A DNA stretch of 64,000 nt from Heloderma charlesbogerti. Lineage: Eukaryota > Chordata > Lepidosauria > Squamata > Helodermatidae. The stretch is taken from the NCBI GenBank assembly GCA_026122225.1, contig JANEZZ010002761.1, forward strand, positions 248,001 to 312,000. The letters run 5' to 3'. Of the stretch, positions 1 through 10,726 are shown piece by piece. Within the stretch, counting starts at the first letter, position 1, and each line of letters starts with the position of its first letter. The translations under genes and the position numbers were made by a program. The notes below the pieces were generated by a model. That model was given only the letters and a program-made list of their open reading frames with translations. It was not told the origin of the DNA and searched no databases.

Positions 1-23
1 CTGTTATGCAAAAGAAAAGATTG

Positions 24-200
24 TCATGGGAGGTGGTGAGTTCTCCTTAACTGGAAGTATTGAGACAGACGCTGGACAGCCATCTATCAGGGATGCTCTA
101 GCTGCGTCCTACATGACAGAGTCTACCTTGAGCAGCAGGTTGAAATCAATAATCTCCAAAGTCCCTTCCAGCTCCGATTCTATGATCTACTGTGTTCATA
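24..200 (+). mobile_element. CR1 LINE 3' end fragment
   Basis: The segment resembles the last part of the CR1 copies elsewhere in the window: a 'gaggtggtgag' phrase, then 'gacagccatctatcaggga', and a closing 'cccttccagctccgattctatgat'. This is the usual CR1 3' UTR end with its degenerate ATTCTATGAT tail. It holds no useful reading frame. The open frame that runs through it from about 26 to 400 is chance. Confidence 0.6.
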
Positions 201-630
201 ATGGAAATAATAAAACAATGTTGCTACAAAAGATAGCCATGGTAGTCCAGCTCATGGCATATTCCGAGCGGGGATCCTCATCCCTCCGGCTTGGTCTGCC
301 TATCTGCTCCAGGGGGACGCGCAGTGCCAAGGAGGAGAATGCCCTCCGTGGCGTTCTGAAGAACGTTCTCCACCAGTACTGTAAAATAAAACTTCTTTAG
401 GAAAAATAATCAGATAGTTAAATCTGTGATTGAATGTCATTATAGAATTAATGAGTCTCAAATAATATATATTTTTATTTACTCAATTCCTTATGCACCT
501 TTCTCAGAAAAGAAGACTCAAGGCAACTTACAACAATATTAAAACAAATATTAAAGTAATGTTAAAATAGCAATATTGAAAATATAGTAAAAATGTTGTT
601 CTTGGCTGGTTTTAGAAGCTATGCAGCTAA
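201..630. other. Intronic sequence, no gene seen
   Basis: I see no exon here. Around 290-375 there is a GC-richer stretch with a small inverted pair (ggagaa/ttctcc), followed by an AATAAA near 384. From about 466 to 600 the sequence looks like a decayed LINE or SINE tail on the minus strand (a T-rich run, then 'caaggcaacttacaacaata'). Confidence 0.4.
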
Positions 631-722
631 ATTCAATCCTATGCATATTTATTCAGAAATAAGCCCCACTGAGTTCAATGGGCCTTAATCTCTAGTAAGT
701 GTGTTTAGGACTGCAGTCTTAT
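631..722. repeat. Short MITE-like repeat, family A (copy 1)
   Basis: About 90 bp with mirrored ends: 'caatcctatgcat' on the left and an imperfect complement on the right. The core 'gagttcaatgggcctta' recurs in the other family A copies. It looks like a tiny non-autonomous DNA transposon. Confidence 0.6.
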
Positions 723-811
723 AATGTAATCTTATACATATGTGCTCAGAAGTCAATTCTAATCTATTCAGAGTGCAGGCTTACACTGCTGTCCATGCAG
801 TGGATACACAT

Positions 812-881
812 GCTTATGCAGAAATAAGTCCAGTTGAGTTCAATGGGGCTTGCTTCTAGGTAAGCATGTATAGGATTGCGA
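812..881. repeat. Short MITE-like repeat, family A (copy 2)
   Basis: It has the same core as the copy at 631-722 (gagttcaatggggcttgctt) and closes with 'gtataggattgc'. The left end is degraded. Confidence 0.6.
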
Positions 882-1034
882 ACTAAGTTACTTTTCTCAT
901 CGCATGCAGAGGTCCATTCCTGTTTTAATTAAATGTATAGGAGGAAAGTATCAGAAGATATGTTGTTCATTCTGAAATGCACATGAGTGAGAATATGCCT
1001 CTTAATTTGCTACATCTTTTTCTTACATTACAAG

Positions 1035-1127
1035 GACCCAAAGGTGAAGCTGGTCATGTCATTTCTCTAACTGGTTCCCCAGGACCAGATGGTATTCCTG
1101 GACCTCCTGGATTTCCAGGCATCCAAG
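1035..1127 (+). CDS. COL4A1: Type IV collagen alpha-1-like, internal exon 1 of 13 in window
   Basis: A 93-bp exon, with acceptor AG at 1033-1034 and donor GT at 1128-1129. It begins with the last two bases of a split Gly codon and ends with the first base of the next, the usual type IV collagen phase. It codes for Gly-X-Y repeats with one interruption (GEAGHVISLTG). In alpha-1(IV), as I recall it, the equivalent place also has a short hydrophobic interruption after a GPKGE block. The product is a basement-membrane collagen chain that trimerises and forms the extracellular network. Upstream exons lie outside the window. Confidence 0.88.
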
Positions 1128-1237
1128 GTACCTTGTCTCACTTTAATGTCTCACTCTTAATTGCTCCAAATCATTCTGCCAAAATTATTTGTTTGCATAA
1201 GGACTAAACATGGCTCATTTTGTATTTAACGGCACAG

Positions 1238-1342
1238 GTGACAAAGGAGATCCAGGGATCCCAGGAAGACCTGGCCTGCCAGGTGAAAAAGGTCTGACAG
1301 GGCCACCAGGAATTGGGTTTCCTGGCCCTCCAGGGCCTCCAG
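1238..1342 (+). CDS. COL4A1: Type IV collagen alpha-1-like, internal exon 2
   Basis: A 105-bp exon, 110 bp after the previous one, with AG at 1236-1237 and GT at 1343-1344. It starts and ends inside a Gly codon (phase 1 in and out). The repeat contains [10 protein letters not shown] and the one-residue-short interruption GIGFPG, both as in alpha-1(IV) at this place. All glycines of the triplets are kept. Confidence 0.9.
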
Positions 1343-1911
1343 GTATAATATTATGGTATTATGTGCAGTAAAAAGTGACTGGCCATTTGATGAGTGTCAT
1401 TTATTTTATTTATTTATTACATTTCTATACTGCCCAATAGCTGAAGCTCTCTAGATAGTCTAGACAGAGGATAGTTTAAATCTAGGAAATCTTGCCATAT
1501 GTAGGGAAGGGGGCTAGGACAGAATATCCTTTAAAATTATGATTATGGAGCTTAAGCACTGAGATTTGATATCCTGGTTGTCTTTTTTGTCACATGACAA
1601 ATTGCATATTACACAAATGCAAATTGGCTTCCCCAGGAAGCCTCTATCCTTTCCCCCCATATTATCACTCTTTTCAACATATTGGAGATAGACTTGTCCA
1701 CTGTTCCCATAGGAGAGTCGACTGTGTTTTGGCTCTATATTGCCAAAGCATATCCTAACACGGTCTGCCTCAGTGTATAAAGGTCACTTGGCTTTTAGCT
1801 AGCTGCTTTCCCCCGTTCTCATGGTGAACAAAATGCATGATAAATGCTTTATCTCAATAGTTCTCCATAAGCAGAAGTGCAGTTTTGCTCATCATTACTC
1901 AAGCCACATTT
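1343..1911. other. Intron with an L2-like tail
   Basis: At about 1396-1455 there is an L2-type 3' tail on the minus strand ('tttctatactgcccaatagctgaagctctct'-like, preceded by a TTTA run). I recognise nothing else up to 1911. Confidence 0.5.
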
Positions 1912-2298
1912 GGGCTTTCTTCACACGGAGCTTTTATCCTGCGATTGAGATTGCTCCCTCACGGAACTTTGCAGGCTCTTTAAATGATGCTGTGACCCTC
2001 CAGGGCATCTCTTGCACTAAATGCCCTTTGTTCCATTTTGAAATAGATTGCAGATAACGAGCGATCAAATTACCCCATTGTGTGTTCCGCTTGAATTCCC
2101 TCCATGAAAAGAGGAAAAGCGGCAAGAAGAGGAGTGAGATCAATGAACGATAATGGAAGACTCCGATACGGGGAGAAGGAGGGGGAAAGGGGAAGGGGGA
2201 AAGGAAGCACATGAAGAAGGGAGTCGTTGTGATCCTGCATTTAAAACAGAAGCAGAAAGCCCCACTATAAATGCAGGATTTTAGGTGTAGAGATGCCC
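1912..2298. repeat. Non-autonomous DNA element, family B (copy 1)
   Basis: A 387-bp unit beginning 'gggctttcttcacac' and ending 'gtgtagagatgccc'. The two ends are imperfect inverted repeats (GGGC..TCT..ACAC). Internal phrases such as 'actaaatgccctttgttcc' and 'gatcctgcatttaaaa' recur at 4305-4614, and the left end recurs at 37509 and 22826. I see no coding capacity. A MITE of uncertain superfamily is likely. Confidence 0.6.
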
Positions 2299-2644
2299 TT
2301 GGAGTGTTTGGGACAGTGAGCAAAATGGCACAATTATATATTTGCCCATAAGCGAGATCTCTGCAGGAGGTGAACAAACATTAATTGTTGAACAAAATAG
2401 CTATAGTTTTTATTTATATTTAATATGGATAGCTCACCCTCCTTTTTTTAAAGTAAAAATTGAGGTAGCTAACTGAAGCAGTAGAAAATACAGCTGATCC
2501 CAGCAGGAAAACAGAGGGGCCTTGACATCTCCCCGTTTCCTTTGTCATTGAGCAGGGTGGAGATGTATAAATTTGTCCATTTGGATTCTCTCAGTTTCTC
2601 ATTTTTCTAAGCTTAAATTTGTTTTGTCCCATTTAAAACACTTT

Positions 2645-3002
2645 TATACAGGCCTCCATCATACCAGAGTTCAGGGCAGTGTGCAGCATAAAGCAAATAT
2701 AAAAAACACTGGACAAGAAAACAACAAAAACTTTAAAACAAACTAAAAATGTACACAATTAAATCAAATCAAATAAATGGCAAATAACAATACTATTTTT
2801 GCCTGGCACCTAAATGGTTTTTACACCAGGCGAATCTCTTTGCAAAGGGCATTCCATAATGGGGAGGGCATTCCAGCACTACTGAGGAAGCCCTCTTCTT
2901 TGTAAAAGATCTTCATACTCTGAGAAGAGCCTTTGGCAGAATATCTTAAAGAATGGCCATGTTGATATGGGAGTAGATACTCCTTCAGATAAGAAATAGC
3001 TT
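2645..3002 (-). mobile_element. L2-like LINE 3' fragment
   Basis: It reads like the 3' part of the long L2 at 18733-21960: 'ggcacctaaatgg', 'gggcattccat', 'cttcagataag' in the same order. It is strongly decayed, with no reading frame. Confidence 0.5.
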
Positions 3003-3124
3003 TCACTCATTTGCTTTCAACAGCTTCTCTGCTTTACCTTATCTTAAGTCCAAGTATTCCCTGTAAAAAGAAATATATTAGAATTCTGGCTTAATTTTTC
3101 ATCATAATGTCTTTGGTTTTGTAG

Positions 3125-3222
3125 GTTTCCCAGGTCAGCCAGGCTCACCAGGCATAACTGGGAAGAAAGGAGATCTTGGTTCCCAAGGATCACCAGGTGC
3201 ACCAGGGTTACAAGGCCAAAAG
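3125..3222 (+). CDS. COL4A1: Type IV collagen alpha-1-like, internal exon 3
   Basis: A 98-bp exon, with AG at 3123-3124 and a strong donor gtaagt at 3223. It enters in phase 1 and leaves in phase 0, ending on the Lys of GLQGQK, so the next exon must start with a whole Gly codon, which it does. All triplets are perfect Gly-X-Y. The fold-back element begins only 29 bp beyond the donor, so that insertion came close to the splice site without changing it. Confidence 0.88.
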
Positions 3223-3251
3223 GTAAGTGCCAGAAGTTTGGACTAGCTTCT

Positions 3252-4158
3252 CGGGATGGACGAAAGGGACTTACCTTGTCCTGCAGCTTGCTTCGCAGTG
3301 GGGGGGAGGCGCTTCGCTTCTCCCCCCGAAGTTCAGGCGAGGGGGGGGAAGCGCCCCACCTCGCCCGGCCGAAATTCAGGCCGGGGGGGGAGGCGCCCCA
3401 CCTCGCCCAGCCGAAATTCAGGCCGGGGAGAAGTGCCCCATCTCCCCGGCCGCGAAAGAAAAAGTGGGGGGAAAAAACCGTCATAGGCTACGTAACGATT
3501 TACGTAGCCTATCACGGCTAGATTTCCAAAGTCAGCCGTGATAGGCTACGTAAATCGTCACGTAGCCTATCACGGGTGACTTTGAAAAAAAAAAAAAAAA
3601 GCACGTACGCAAATGGCAGCGCCCATGGGGCGCCGCCATTTGCATTCCTTAGTTTGGCACATCTAGTCTACGTAAAGATATGCTATTTGAGTTGCCCTTA
3701 TTTTCGCCGTAGTCTACGTAAATCTTTACGTAGACTAGATGTGCCAAACTAAGGAATGCAAATGGCGGTGCCCCATGGGCGCCGCCATTTTCGTACACGC
3801 TTTTTTTTTTTTCAAAGTCACCCGTGATAGGCTACGTGACGATTTACGTAGCCTATCATGGCTGACTTTGGAAATCTAGCCGTGATAGGCTACGTAAATC
3901 ATTACGTAGCCTATCACAGGTGTGTGTGTGTGTGTTTTATTTTGCAATGGTGGCGGTGGCAGCCGGTCAGAAGACCGGCCGCCGCCCCCGCCGAAATGCC
4001 GCCGGGACCCACCACCGCGAGGGACATTCGCATGAGGTAAGTCCCATCCCGCGGTGGGGGCGGGGGGCCGGCGGAGAATTTCACCACCAATTTCGGGGGG
4101 CCGAATGCGTTGGCATTCGGCCTCCCAGAGATTCGGGGAGAAATTATCCGCCATCCCT
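3252..4158. mobile_element. GC-rich fold-back DNA element with 10-bp target duplication (copy 1)
   Basis: The element is flanked by a perfect 10-bp direct repeat, ACTAGCTTCT, at 3242-3251 and 4159-4168. Its ends are short inverted repeats (CGGGATGG / CCATCCCT). Inside, 3479-3918 is one large imperfect palindrome centred near 3700, and each arm holds smaller palindromes built on GTGATAGGCTACGTAA. Left of it (3330-3470) lies a GC-rich block with about 2.5 units of a roughly 45-55 bp tandem repeat. No transposase is present. A 9-10 bp duplication fits Mutator-like or fold-back elements, but the class is my inference. Frames read through it are artefacts of the GC-rich repeats. Confidence 0.75.
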
Positions 4159-4304
4159 ACTAGCTTCTAATAATTAAAGTTACTGGTGCTAGCAGTAATG
4201 ATGGTTCAGATCAGGGATATACGAATTTGTCACTTTTGGCTTCTCACAATTTCCTATTTTTCCAGTCTTAAGTCTGTTCTGCCCCATTTCCGCATGGGTT
4301 TATA

Positions 4305-4614
4305 TTTTTTTAAAAGGTCCTCAAAGCCGTCTCCTGCACTAAATGCCCTTTGTTCCATTTTTAAATAGATTGCAGATAGTGATCTATCAAATTACCCCAT
4401 TTTGTTATGCTTTAGTTCCTTCCGTGAAAAGAGAAAAAGCAACAAGAAGAGGAGATCAATGAAAGATAAAAGAAGACTCAGATACGGGAGAAGGAGGGGG
4501 AAAGGGGAGGGGGGAAAGGAAGCGGGTGAAAAAGGGAGTAGTGATCCTGCATTTAAAATGGAAGCAGAAAGCCCCGTTTTAAATGTAGGATTTTAGGCTG
4601 GTGTAGAGATGCCC
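4305..4614. repeat. Non-autonomous DNA element, family B (copy 2, left end missing)
   Basis: It matches 2010-2298 from 'ctgcactaaatgccctttg' to the terminal 'gtgtagagatgccc', including the purine-rich middle and the 'gatcctgcatttaaaa' phrase. The left third is absent. Confidence 0.65.
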
Positions 4615-5170
4615 TTTATCTCTTCGTACCAGACTACAAATCCTAGCAAACTTTGGATGTCTTGGGGAGGGCCTTCCAGTGATGACAGTGAGAAGGGTGT
4701 GTGGCTTCAGCAGCCTGCAGACCAGCAAGGCAAGTAGGAGAGAAATAACTGTAGCTGAGAGAGGAGTATAGAGTGGATGGGATGGAAGAAAGGGAAAGAT
4801 CAGATCATCTCAGGAAGGGGAAAGAAGGACCATGAGATAAAGAAGAAGGTGCTCAATCTTTCTGGAGCTGAAGGTGGGATAAAGATAAGACACTAACATA
4901 TCAATCAGCTGAATCCCAAACCCATTCCACTGTACTCAGGTTAGTTCCAGGATCATTTGAAAATGGTTATGCCACCTTCCCCACTCATTCACTCACAAAA
5001 CTTTCCTTCCAGTCTTTCTCTTATGGCAGTAGAAATTGTTTGCATTTCCTCCCTCCCCCATCATGAACCTGGCAGGAGCTGCACTTTTACCTTTGCCAAC
5101 CTCCTTCCTTACTCTCCTTCTCACACTGCAAGACTTGCTGCTTTCATTGCTTCTGCTGATTGGTGAAAGG
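4615..5170. other. Intron, nothing recognised
   Basis: There are no exon-like Gly-X-Y codons and no repeat I can name. A (GT)n microsatellite lies at 5171-5190, next to the CR1 end. Confidence 0.4.
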
Positions 5171-5191
5171 TGTGTGTGTGTGTGTGTGTGT

Positions 5192-7260
5192 TCATAGAAT
5201 CATAGAACAGTAGGGTTGGAAGGGGTCTACAAGACCATCGAGTCCAACCCCCTGCTCAGTGCAGGAATCCAAGTCAGAGCATCCCTGACAGATGGCTGTC
5301 CAGCCTCGACTTGAATGCCTCCAGTGTGGGAGACCCCACCACTTCCCTAGGTAATTGGGCCCATTGTCATATTGCTCTAATAGTCAGGAGGTTTTTCCTG
5401 ATGTTCAGCCAGAATCTGGCTTCCTGTAACTTGAGCCCATTATTCCATGCCCTGCCGTCTGGGATGATCGAGAAGAGATGCTGGCCTTCCTCTCTGTGAC
5501 AACCTTTCAAGTACTTGAAGAGCGCTAGTCTCTTCAATATCTTCAATAGACTGAGGGGAGATATAGTAATATCTCCCCTCAGTCTTCCCTTCTCAGGGCT
5601 AAACATGCCCAGTTCTTTCAGTCTCTCCTCATAGGGCTTTGTTTCCAGTCCCCTGATTATTTTTGTTGCCCTCTCTGAACCCTCTCCAGCTTGTCTGCAT
5701 CCTTCTTAAAGTGCGATGCCCAGAGCTGGACACAGTACTCCAGATGAGGCCTATCCAGTGCTGAGTAGAGGGGATCAGGTACTTCCCGGGATTTGGGAGC
5801 TATACTTCTATAATGGCATTTGCCTTTTTTGCATCCACATCACATTGTTGGCTCATATTCAGCTTGTGATCTATAACAATTCCAAGATCCTTCTCACTTG
5901 TAGCATTTTTGAGCCAAGTATTCCCCATCTTGTAACTGTGCATTTGCTTTCTTTTTCCTAAGTGCAGAACTTGGCATTTATCCCTATTAAATTTCATGCT
6001 GTTTTTTTCTACCCAGCACTCCAGCCTATCAAGATCACTTTGAATGTTGTTTCTGTCTTCCAGGGTATTAGCTATCCCACCCAATTTTGTGTCATCTGCA
6101 AATCTGATCAGCATTCCCTGCACCTCCTCCTCCAAGTCATTAATACAAATGTTGAAGAGCACTGGACCCAGGACTGAGCCCTGCGGTACCCCACTCGTTA
6201 CCTCTCCCCAGTTTGAGGAGATCCCATTGATAACCACTCTTTGAGTCCGATTCTGTAGCCAACTGTGGATCCACCTGATCATTGTTGCATCTAGCCCACT
6301 TTGAGCTAGTTTACTCATCAGGAGATCATGGGGCACTTTGTTAAAAGCTTTGCTGAAGTCGAGGTGTATGATGTCCACAGCATTCCCACAGTCCACAAGG
6401 GAGGTTACCTGATCCAAAAACTGAGATCAGATTCATCTGGCAGGATTTGTTCTTGACAAATCCATGTTGGCTTCGAGTAAACACTGCATTGTTTCCAAGG
6501 TGCTTAAAGAAGGACTTTATCATCTGCTCCTGAATTTCCCCAGGGATTGATGTCAGACTGACTGGTCTGTAGTTCCCAGGTTCCTCCTTTTTACCCTTTT
6601 TGAAGATAGGGACAACATTAGCCCTCCTCCAGTCATCTGGCACTTCATCTGTTGTCCATGATTTCTCAAAGATAATAGACAGTGGTTCTGAGAGTTCTTC
6701 TGCCAGTTCCTTTATTCCTCTAGGATGCAGTTCATCTGGTCCTGGAGTTTTGAACTCATTCAAAGTAATTAGGTGTTCCTTGACCATATGCCTATCAATC
6801 TCAAGCTGCAATCCTGCCCCTTCAGCCTGTACTTTGCCTTTGCCAGGGGGGTCATAGACCCTCTTTCTGGACTAGACTGAGCCAAAGTAGGAATTGAGCA
6901 CCTCTGCCTTTTCTTTGTCCTCTATTATCATTTTGCCATCCATATTTAGTAGCTGAACCACTATTTCTTTCATCTGCCTTTTACTATGCACGTAGCTGAA
7001 GAAAGCCTTTTTGTTGCTTCTAGCATCCCTCGCTAAGCTCAGCTCGTTGTCAGCTTTAGCCTTCCTGACGCCATCCCTGCAATTCTGTGCTACCTGCTTG
7101 TACTCTTGCTTTGTAGCTTGGCCTTCCTTCCACTTCCTATATGTGTCCTTTTTTGTTTTCAGATCATCTCTTAGCTTTTTGTGAAGCCACACTGGCTTCT
7201 TCTGTTATCTTCCACCTTTTCTTCTTGTTGGAATTGTTTGTAATTGTGCCTTGAGAGTTT
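5192..7260 (-). mobile_element. CR1 LINE, ORF2 reverse-transcriptase part
   Basis: On the minus strand the copy runs from the middle of ORF2 near 7260 to the 3' end at 5192, where 'tcatagaatcatagaac' is the reversed CR1 tail. Reverse-transcriptase pieces are readable: PGNYRPVSLTSIPG near 6560, DFSKAFNKVPHDLL near 6350, and the catalytic RFADDTKLGG near 6100. Frameshifts separate the pieces, so it is dead. Upstream, the CR1 sequence stops at 7260 against an L1-like element and resumes in ORF1 at 8739. About 900 bp covering the endonuclease is missing at that junction. Confidence 0.9.
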
Positions 7261-8738
7261 CCTTTTTTTAATAATACTTTTTATTCTACTTTTATCTTTA
7301 TAAATGAAATAAAGAACACCAACAACATAATAATCTTCTACAGTTTCCAACATTACATTATTCTTAAGAGGACCCATCAATAATAAAATAGAGAAAAAAG
7401 GAGAGAAGGAAAAGAAAAAAATATAAAAAGGATTGAGAAGGACAAAGGGGAAAGAAACAGAAAAAAACCAAAAACACACACAAAGGAAAACAAAGCAGAA
7501 TATAAACAAAAGATTACATAACAAACTTAAATTTAAACTACATTACACATAAACTTCAAATATCACTCTTCAAATATCTACTCTTATACCTATAATATTA
7601 CCAATCTTACAAATCAATACAGCATAAGTAATCAATTTCAATATTGTATCTTCAAGCTTATAACAAGGAAGCAAGCTTACAATTCATTTCCATTAGCCAT
7701 ATAATGCCCTTTAGCTACTATATAATAATAAAGCTTAAAGTCAACCAGCCAGAAATATTACCAACCCTAGTATCATAATATTGATAATAGTAATAATAGT
7801 AATTAAAAAGAAAAGAAGGAGATTATAAAGGATAAAAAAATAGAACAATCACTGATTTATTTTGCACTATTTATATTTTTGATAGTCTCATTTCTAAATA
7901 TATAAATGAGTGTGCACGTTTCTATCCACCCTCACACAGGAGATTTAAGTACCGTATATCATATCCATTTTAAGGGAAAAAATGAAAGAAAAAGGATGGA
8001 TATATATAAACAGTTATCTCTGGCCTAGCCTGGATCTTACAGACTAAACATAGCCAATTGACAAAACATGTTTATAAATTCCAGTTCATGGGACTAGAAC
8101 AGAAGTCTCATGTGTTTTTCCGATTAGCCATGCTTCCGCCATTTCATGATTTAGAAACATCTTCATCTGACCTTCAGAAAAAATGCAAAATATAGCAGGA
8201 TATTTTAAATGATATTGTAAGTTCATTTGTCTTGCCAGGTTTCTCACCTTGGTAAATTGCCTTCTTTTATCAGCAACGTCTTTAGTGTAATCCGGAAATA
8301 ACATAACTTTATCTTGTTTTGATCCCCAAAAAAGATTTTCCCCCTCTCTTGCCAAACTCAGGATATGATGTTTTGTGGAGATTCTTGCAAATTGAACTAT
8401 AATTGTATAATCAGTCCCTTTAGCATTTGACACACGGAAAGTATGTTCAATGTCAAGTAAATAATCAGATGACAAAGAAAGTATCTCATGCAGGAACTTA
8501 TCTACAAAAGTAAACACATTTACAACAGTAGGTAGATCTTTGATACCAATAATACGCACATTTGCTCTGCATGTGAAAGCCTCAAGTTGGGAGATTCTAA
8601 CAGACAAATTGTTGTAAAAAGCTTGTGATGCAATCTCCTGTGCTGCCACTCAATCTTGTAGCTCATTAACCTTCACCTCCATCTTTTGCCAAGTGTTAAT
8701 TAAGTCCACAGCCCCTTGCAGGGCGGTGATGGAATTTC
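7261..8738 (-). mobile_element. ORF1-only L1-like (HAL1-like) element, 5' truncated
   Basis: The minus strand carries most of an L1 ORF1 protein (frame 8649-8086, 187 aa). It has the ARTICLE-like 'CRANVRIIGIKDLP' stretch of the RNA-recognition domain and 'LLDIEHTFRV', then about 800 bp of AT-rich sequence with no ORF2. The 3' end at 7261 ('agaataaaaagtatta') equals that of the full-length relative at 54426-57114. The 5' end is truncated inside the coiled-coil region of ORF1. It sits inside a CR1, so it is younger than that CR1. Confidence 0.7.
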
Positions 8739-9790
8739 CGTAGGATTCAGTTTAGAGCCCTCCTGGTGAAGTTCTTCATGCTGTGGCCAAACACATTCTT
8801 CCCAGCCTTTGTGAGGTGCAACCCATCCCTTGCCAACGGTCCATCTTCCAGGAAGTATAGACCGTGGTCCCAGAATCCAAATCTCTCACATCGGCACCAC
8901 CTTCATAGCCAGTCATTCACCAGGAGTATTTTTCATTCCCTTTCTATCCATCTTCTAACTACTGGAAGGATGGATGAGAAAACTATCTGGGCCTCAAAGT
9001 TCTTGAGTTTCCTTCCCAAAGCTTCAAAGTCTGATGTGATTTCTTCGTAGCTCCACTTGGCTGTATCATTTGTTTCCACATGGATGAGAAGAAAGGGATA
9101 CCTGTCAGTGGGCTTTATGAGTGCAGGCAACCCTTCAGTCACGTCTCTAATCTGTCCTCCCGGGAAACAGCATACCTGGCGAGTCCACGAGTATTCACGA
9201 CATACTTGGGTTTCAATCCCATGCAGCAAGGAGTCTCCCACTACTACTACTCTTCTCTTCTTGTAGCTGTAGGCCTTGGTTTCATCAGTTCTGCTTGGCT
9301 GACCTTCAGCCTCTTGCTCGCTGTCATGCAGGTTTCCTTGTAATTCTTCCTCTGCAGGCTGTCCTCCAGTCTCATCCTCAAGTACCTGGAAACGGTTCCC
9401 TAGTTCCACTGCCTCCACTGGTGCCGAGTGTCTTCTAGTTCTTCTTCGCCTGTCACCCTTTTCCAAGGAGTATCCTCTACTTCTAATTCTACTCCTACTA
9501 ATTCTCTACTTCTAATTCTACTCCTACTAATTCTACTTCTAATTCTCCTTCTCTTCTTGTTGTAGGCCTTGGTGTCATTGCCTCTGCTTGACTGACCTTC
9601 AGCCTCTTGCTCGCTCTCATGCAGGGTCCCCTGTGATTCTTCCTCTGCAGGCTGTCCTCCAGTCTCATCCCCAAGTACCTGGAAACGGTTCCCTAGTTCC
9701 ACTGCCTCCACTGGTGCCGAGTGTCTTCTAGTTCTTCTGCTCCTGTCACCCTTTTCCAAGGAGTATCCTCTTACTTCTAATTACTTTGTT
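8739..9790 (-). mobile_element. CR1 LINE ORF1 (esterase-type) with internal duplication
   Basis: The frame 9466-8933 shows the SGNH-esterase domain known in CR1 ORF1: block I is VVVVGDSLLHG and block III has the ETNDTAKW-like Asn. The third block (DGLHLTKDG in the copy at 30107) is rubbed out in the reversed 8810-8850 region. The N-terminal part is duplicated in tandem: about 9227-9500 and 9549-9775 are near-identical, both carrying SAPVEAVELGNRFQVL. A small CT/TA-rich tandem array (9476-9545, 'ctacttctaattctactcct' units) lies at the duplication joint. Confidence 0.8.
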
Positions 9791-10104
9791 CTAATTACTT
9801 TGGCCTTCTGAGGGTGGTCTGGGCAACACAGTCTTCCCCACTATAGTGATTTGTATTGTATTTCTATCTAAATTATAGCAGCTATTTCTAAATTTGAATT
9901 CATTCATGGCATATGCAAATTTGTGTCCTCTTTTATCCTCTTCTTTTGTGTTGCAAATCCCATTTTTTTAGGGATGCATATCTGGGCATTCTCAGCCCAC
10001 TACCTATGTTATCCTTCTTCCTTCAGTCACTCTGGGGCTGTTCACATGACACAACAACCCACTGTGAGGCTTCAGTGCATACAAGGTGTGTGAGAGACTG
10101 CCAT
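9791..10104. other. Intron, nothing recognised
   Basis: The stretch is AT-rich and holds no splice-flanked Gly-X-Y codons. From 10034 it may already belong to the fold-back repeat that follows ('ggctgttcacatgacacaac'). Confidence 0.35.
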
Positions 10105-10300
10105 TCTGAATATGCAACCTATGCTTGGGGGTTGTCGTGTTGTGTGAACCTGGCAGTGTGGGTTATGCGAGGGTTAAACAACCCTGGTCTGTTGTTTGGT
10201 TGTTTAACCCATGGTTTATTGAAGGTTGTTCACATAACCCACATTTGCCAAGTTCACACAACACGACAACCCCCAGGCAGGAGTTGCATATGCAATTTGG
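10105..10300. repeat. Small fold-back (hairpin) DNA element
   Basis: The arms 10105-10196 and 10212-10300 are inverted copies around a centre near 10203. For example, 'gggggttgtcgtgttgtgtg' on the left pairs with 'cacacaacacgacaaccccc' on the right, and 'gtgggttatg' with 'cataacccac'. A third related motif at 10034-10062 suggests the true left end is there. It has no coding capacity. A hAT-like MITE is one possibility. Confidence 0.65.
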
Positions 10301-10726
10301 TGCTTGCAGGTGCTGCAGCTCATTGTGTATTAAATAACCTAGTTTCCTAAACTTTCTTCCTATCACTATCTCCAGCAGTTTCTCCTGTCCACAGGCCCCA
10401 TGTGAAACTTTTCTCCTATCCAAACGGATTCTTCAGTTCCTTCACAAAACCGTTTGCCAACGTTTAGTTGTTGACACCTTCGTTCTGATATATTAGAATT
10501 CATTACTATTCCATTACATCAAAGCAGCTCAGTCAGTTATTTGGAGATGGCAGGAAGGTGACAGCCAGTTTTTACTTTTTAAGTTACTGTATATAGTCAC
10601 ATTTTATTAGCGTTCCAACTGAATATAGTTTTAAGGCTGCCTGATATTGTCACTGTTGTCCTTGTGTGTGTGTGAGTGTGTGTTGCTTTCTTTTGTAATA
10701 ATGTTTTATTTTTCATATATGTTAAG
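10301..10726. other. Intron upstream of exon 4
   Basis: It holds a GT-rich microsatellite near 10663-10682 and the pyrimidine-rich approach to the acceptor of exon 4. I recognise nothing else. Confidence 0.4.

Noticed and set aside
3044..4177. Several overlapping frames on both strands with PPRPEFRPGE-like repeats
   Set aside because: They come from the GC-rich tandem and palindromic blocks of the fold-back element and have no stable single frame.
5171..5190. Microsatellites such as this (GT)n and the (AC)n near 24882 as regulatory elements
   Set aside because: They are ordinary simple repeats in introns, with no adjacent signal.
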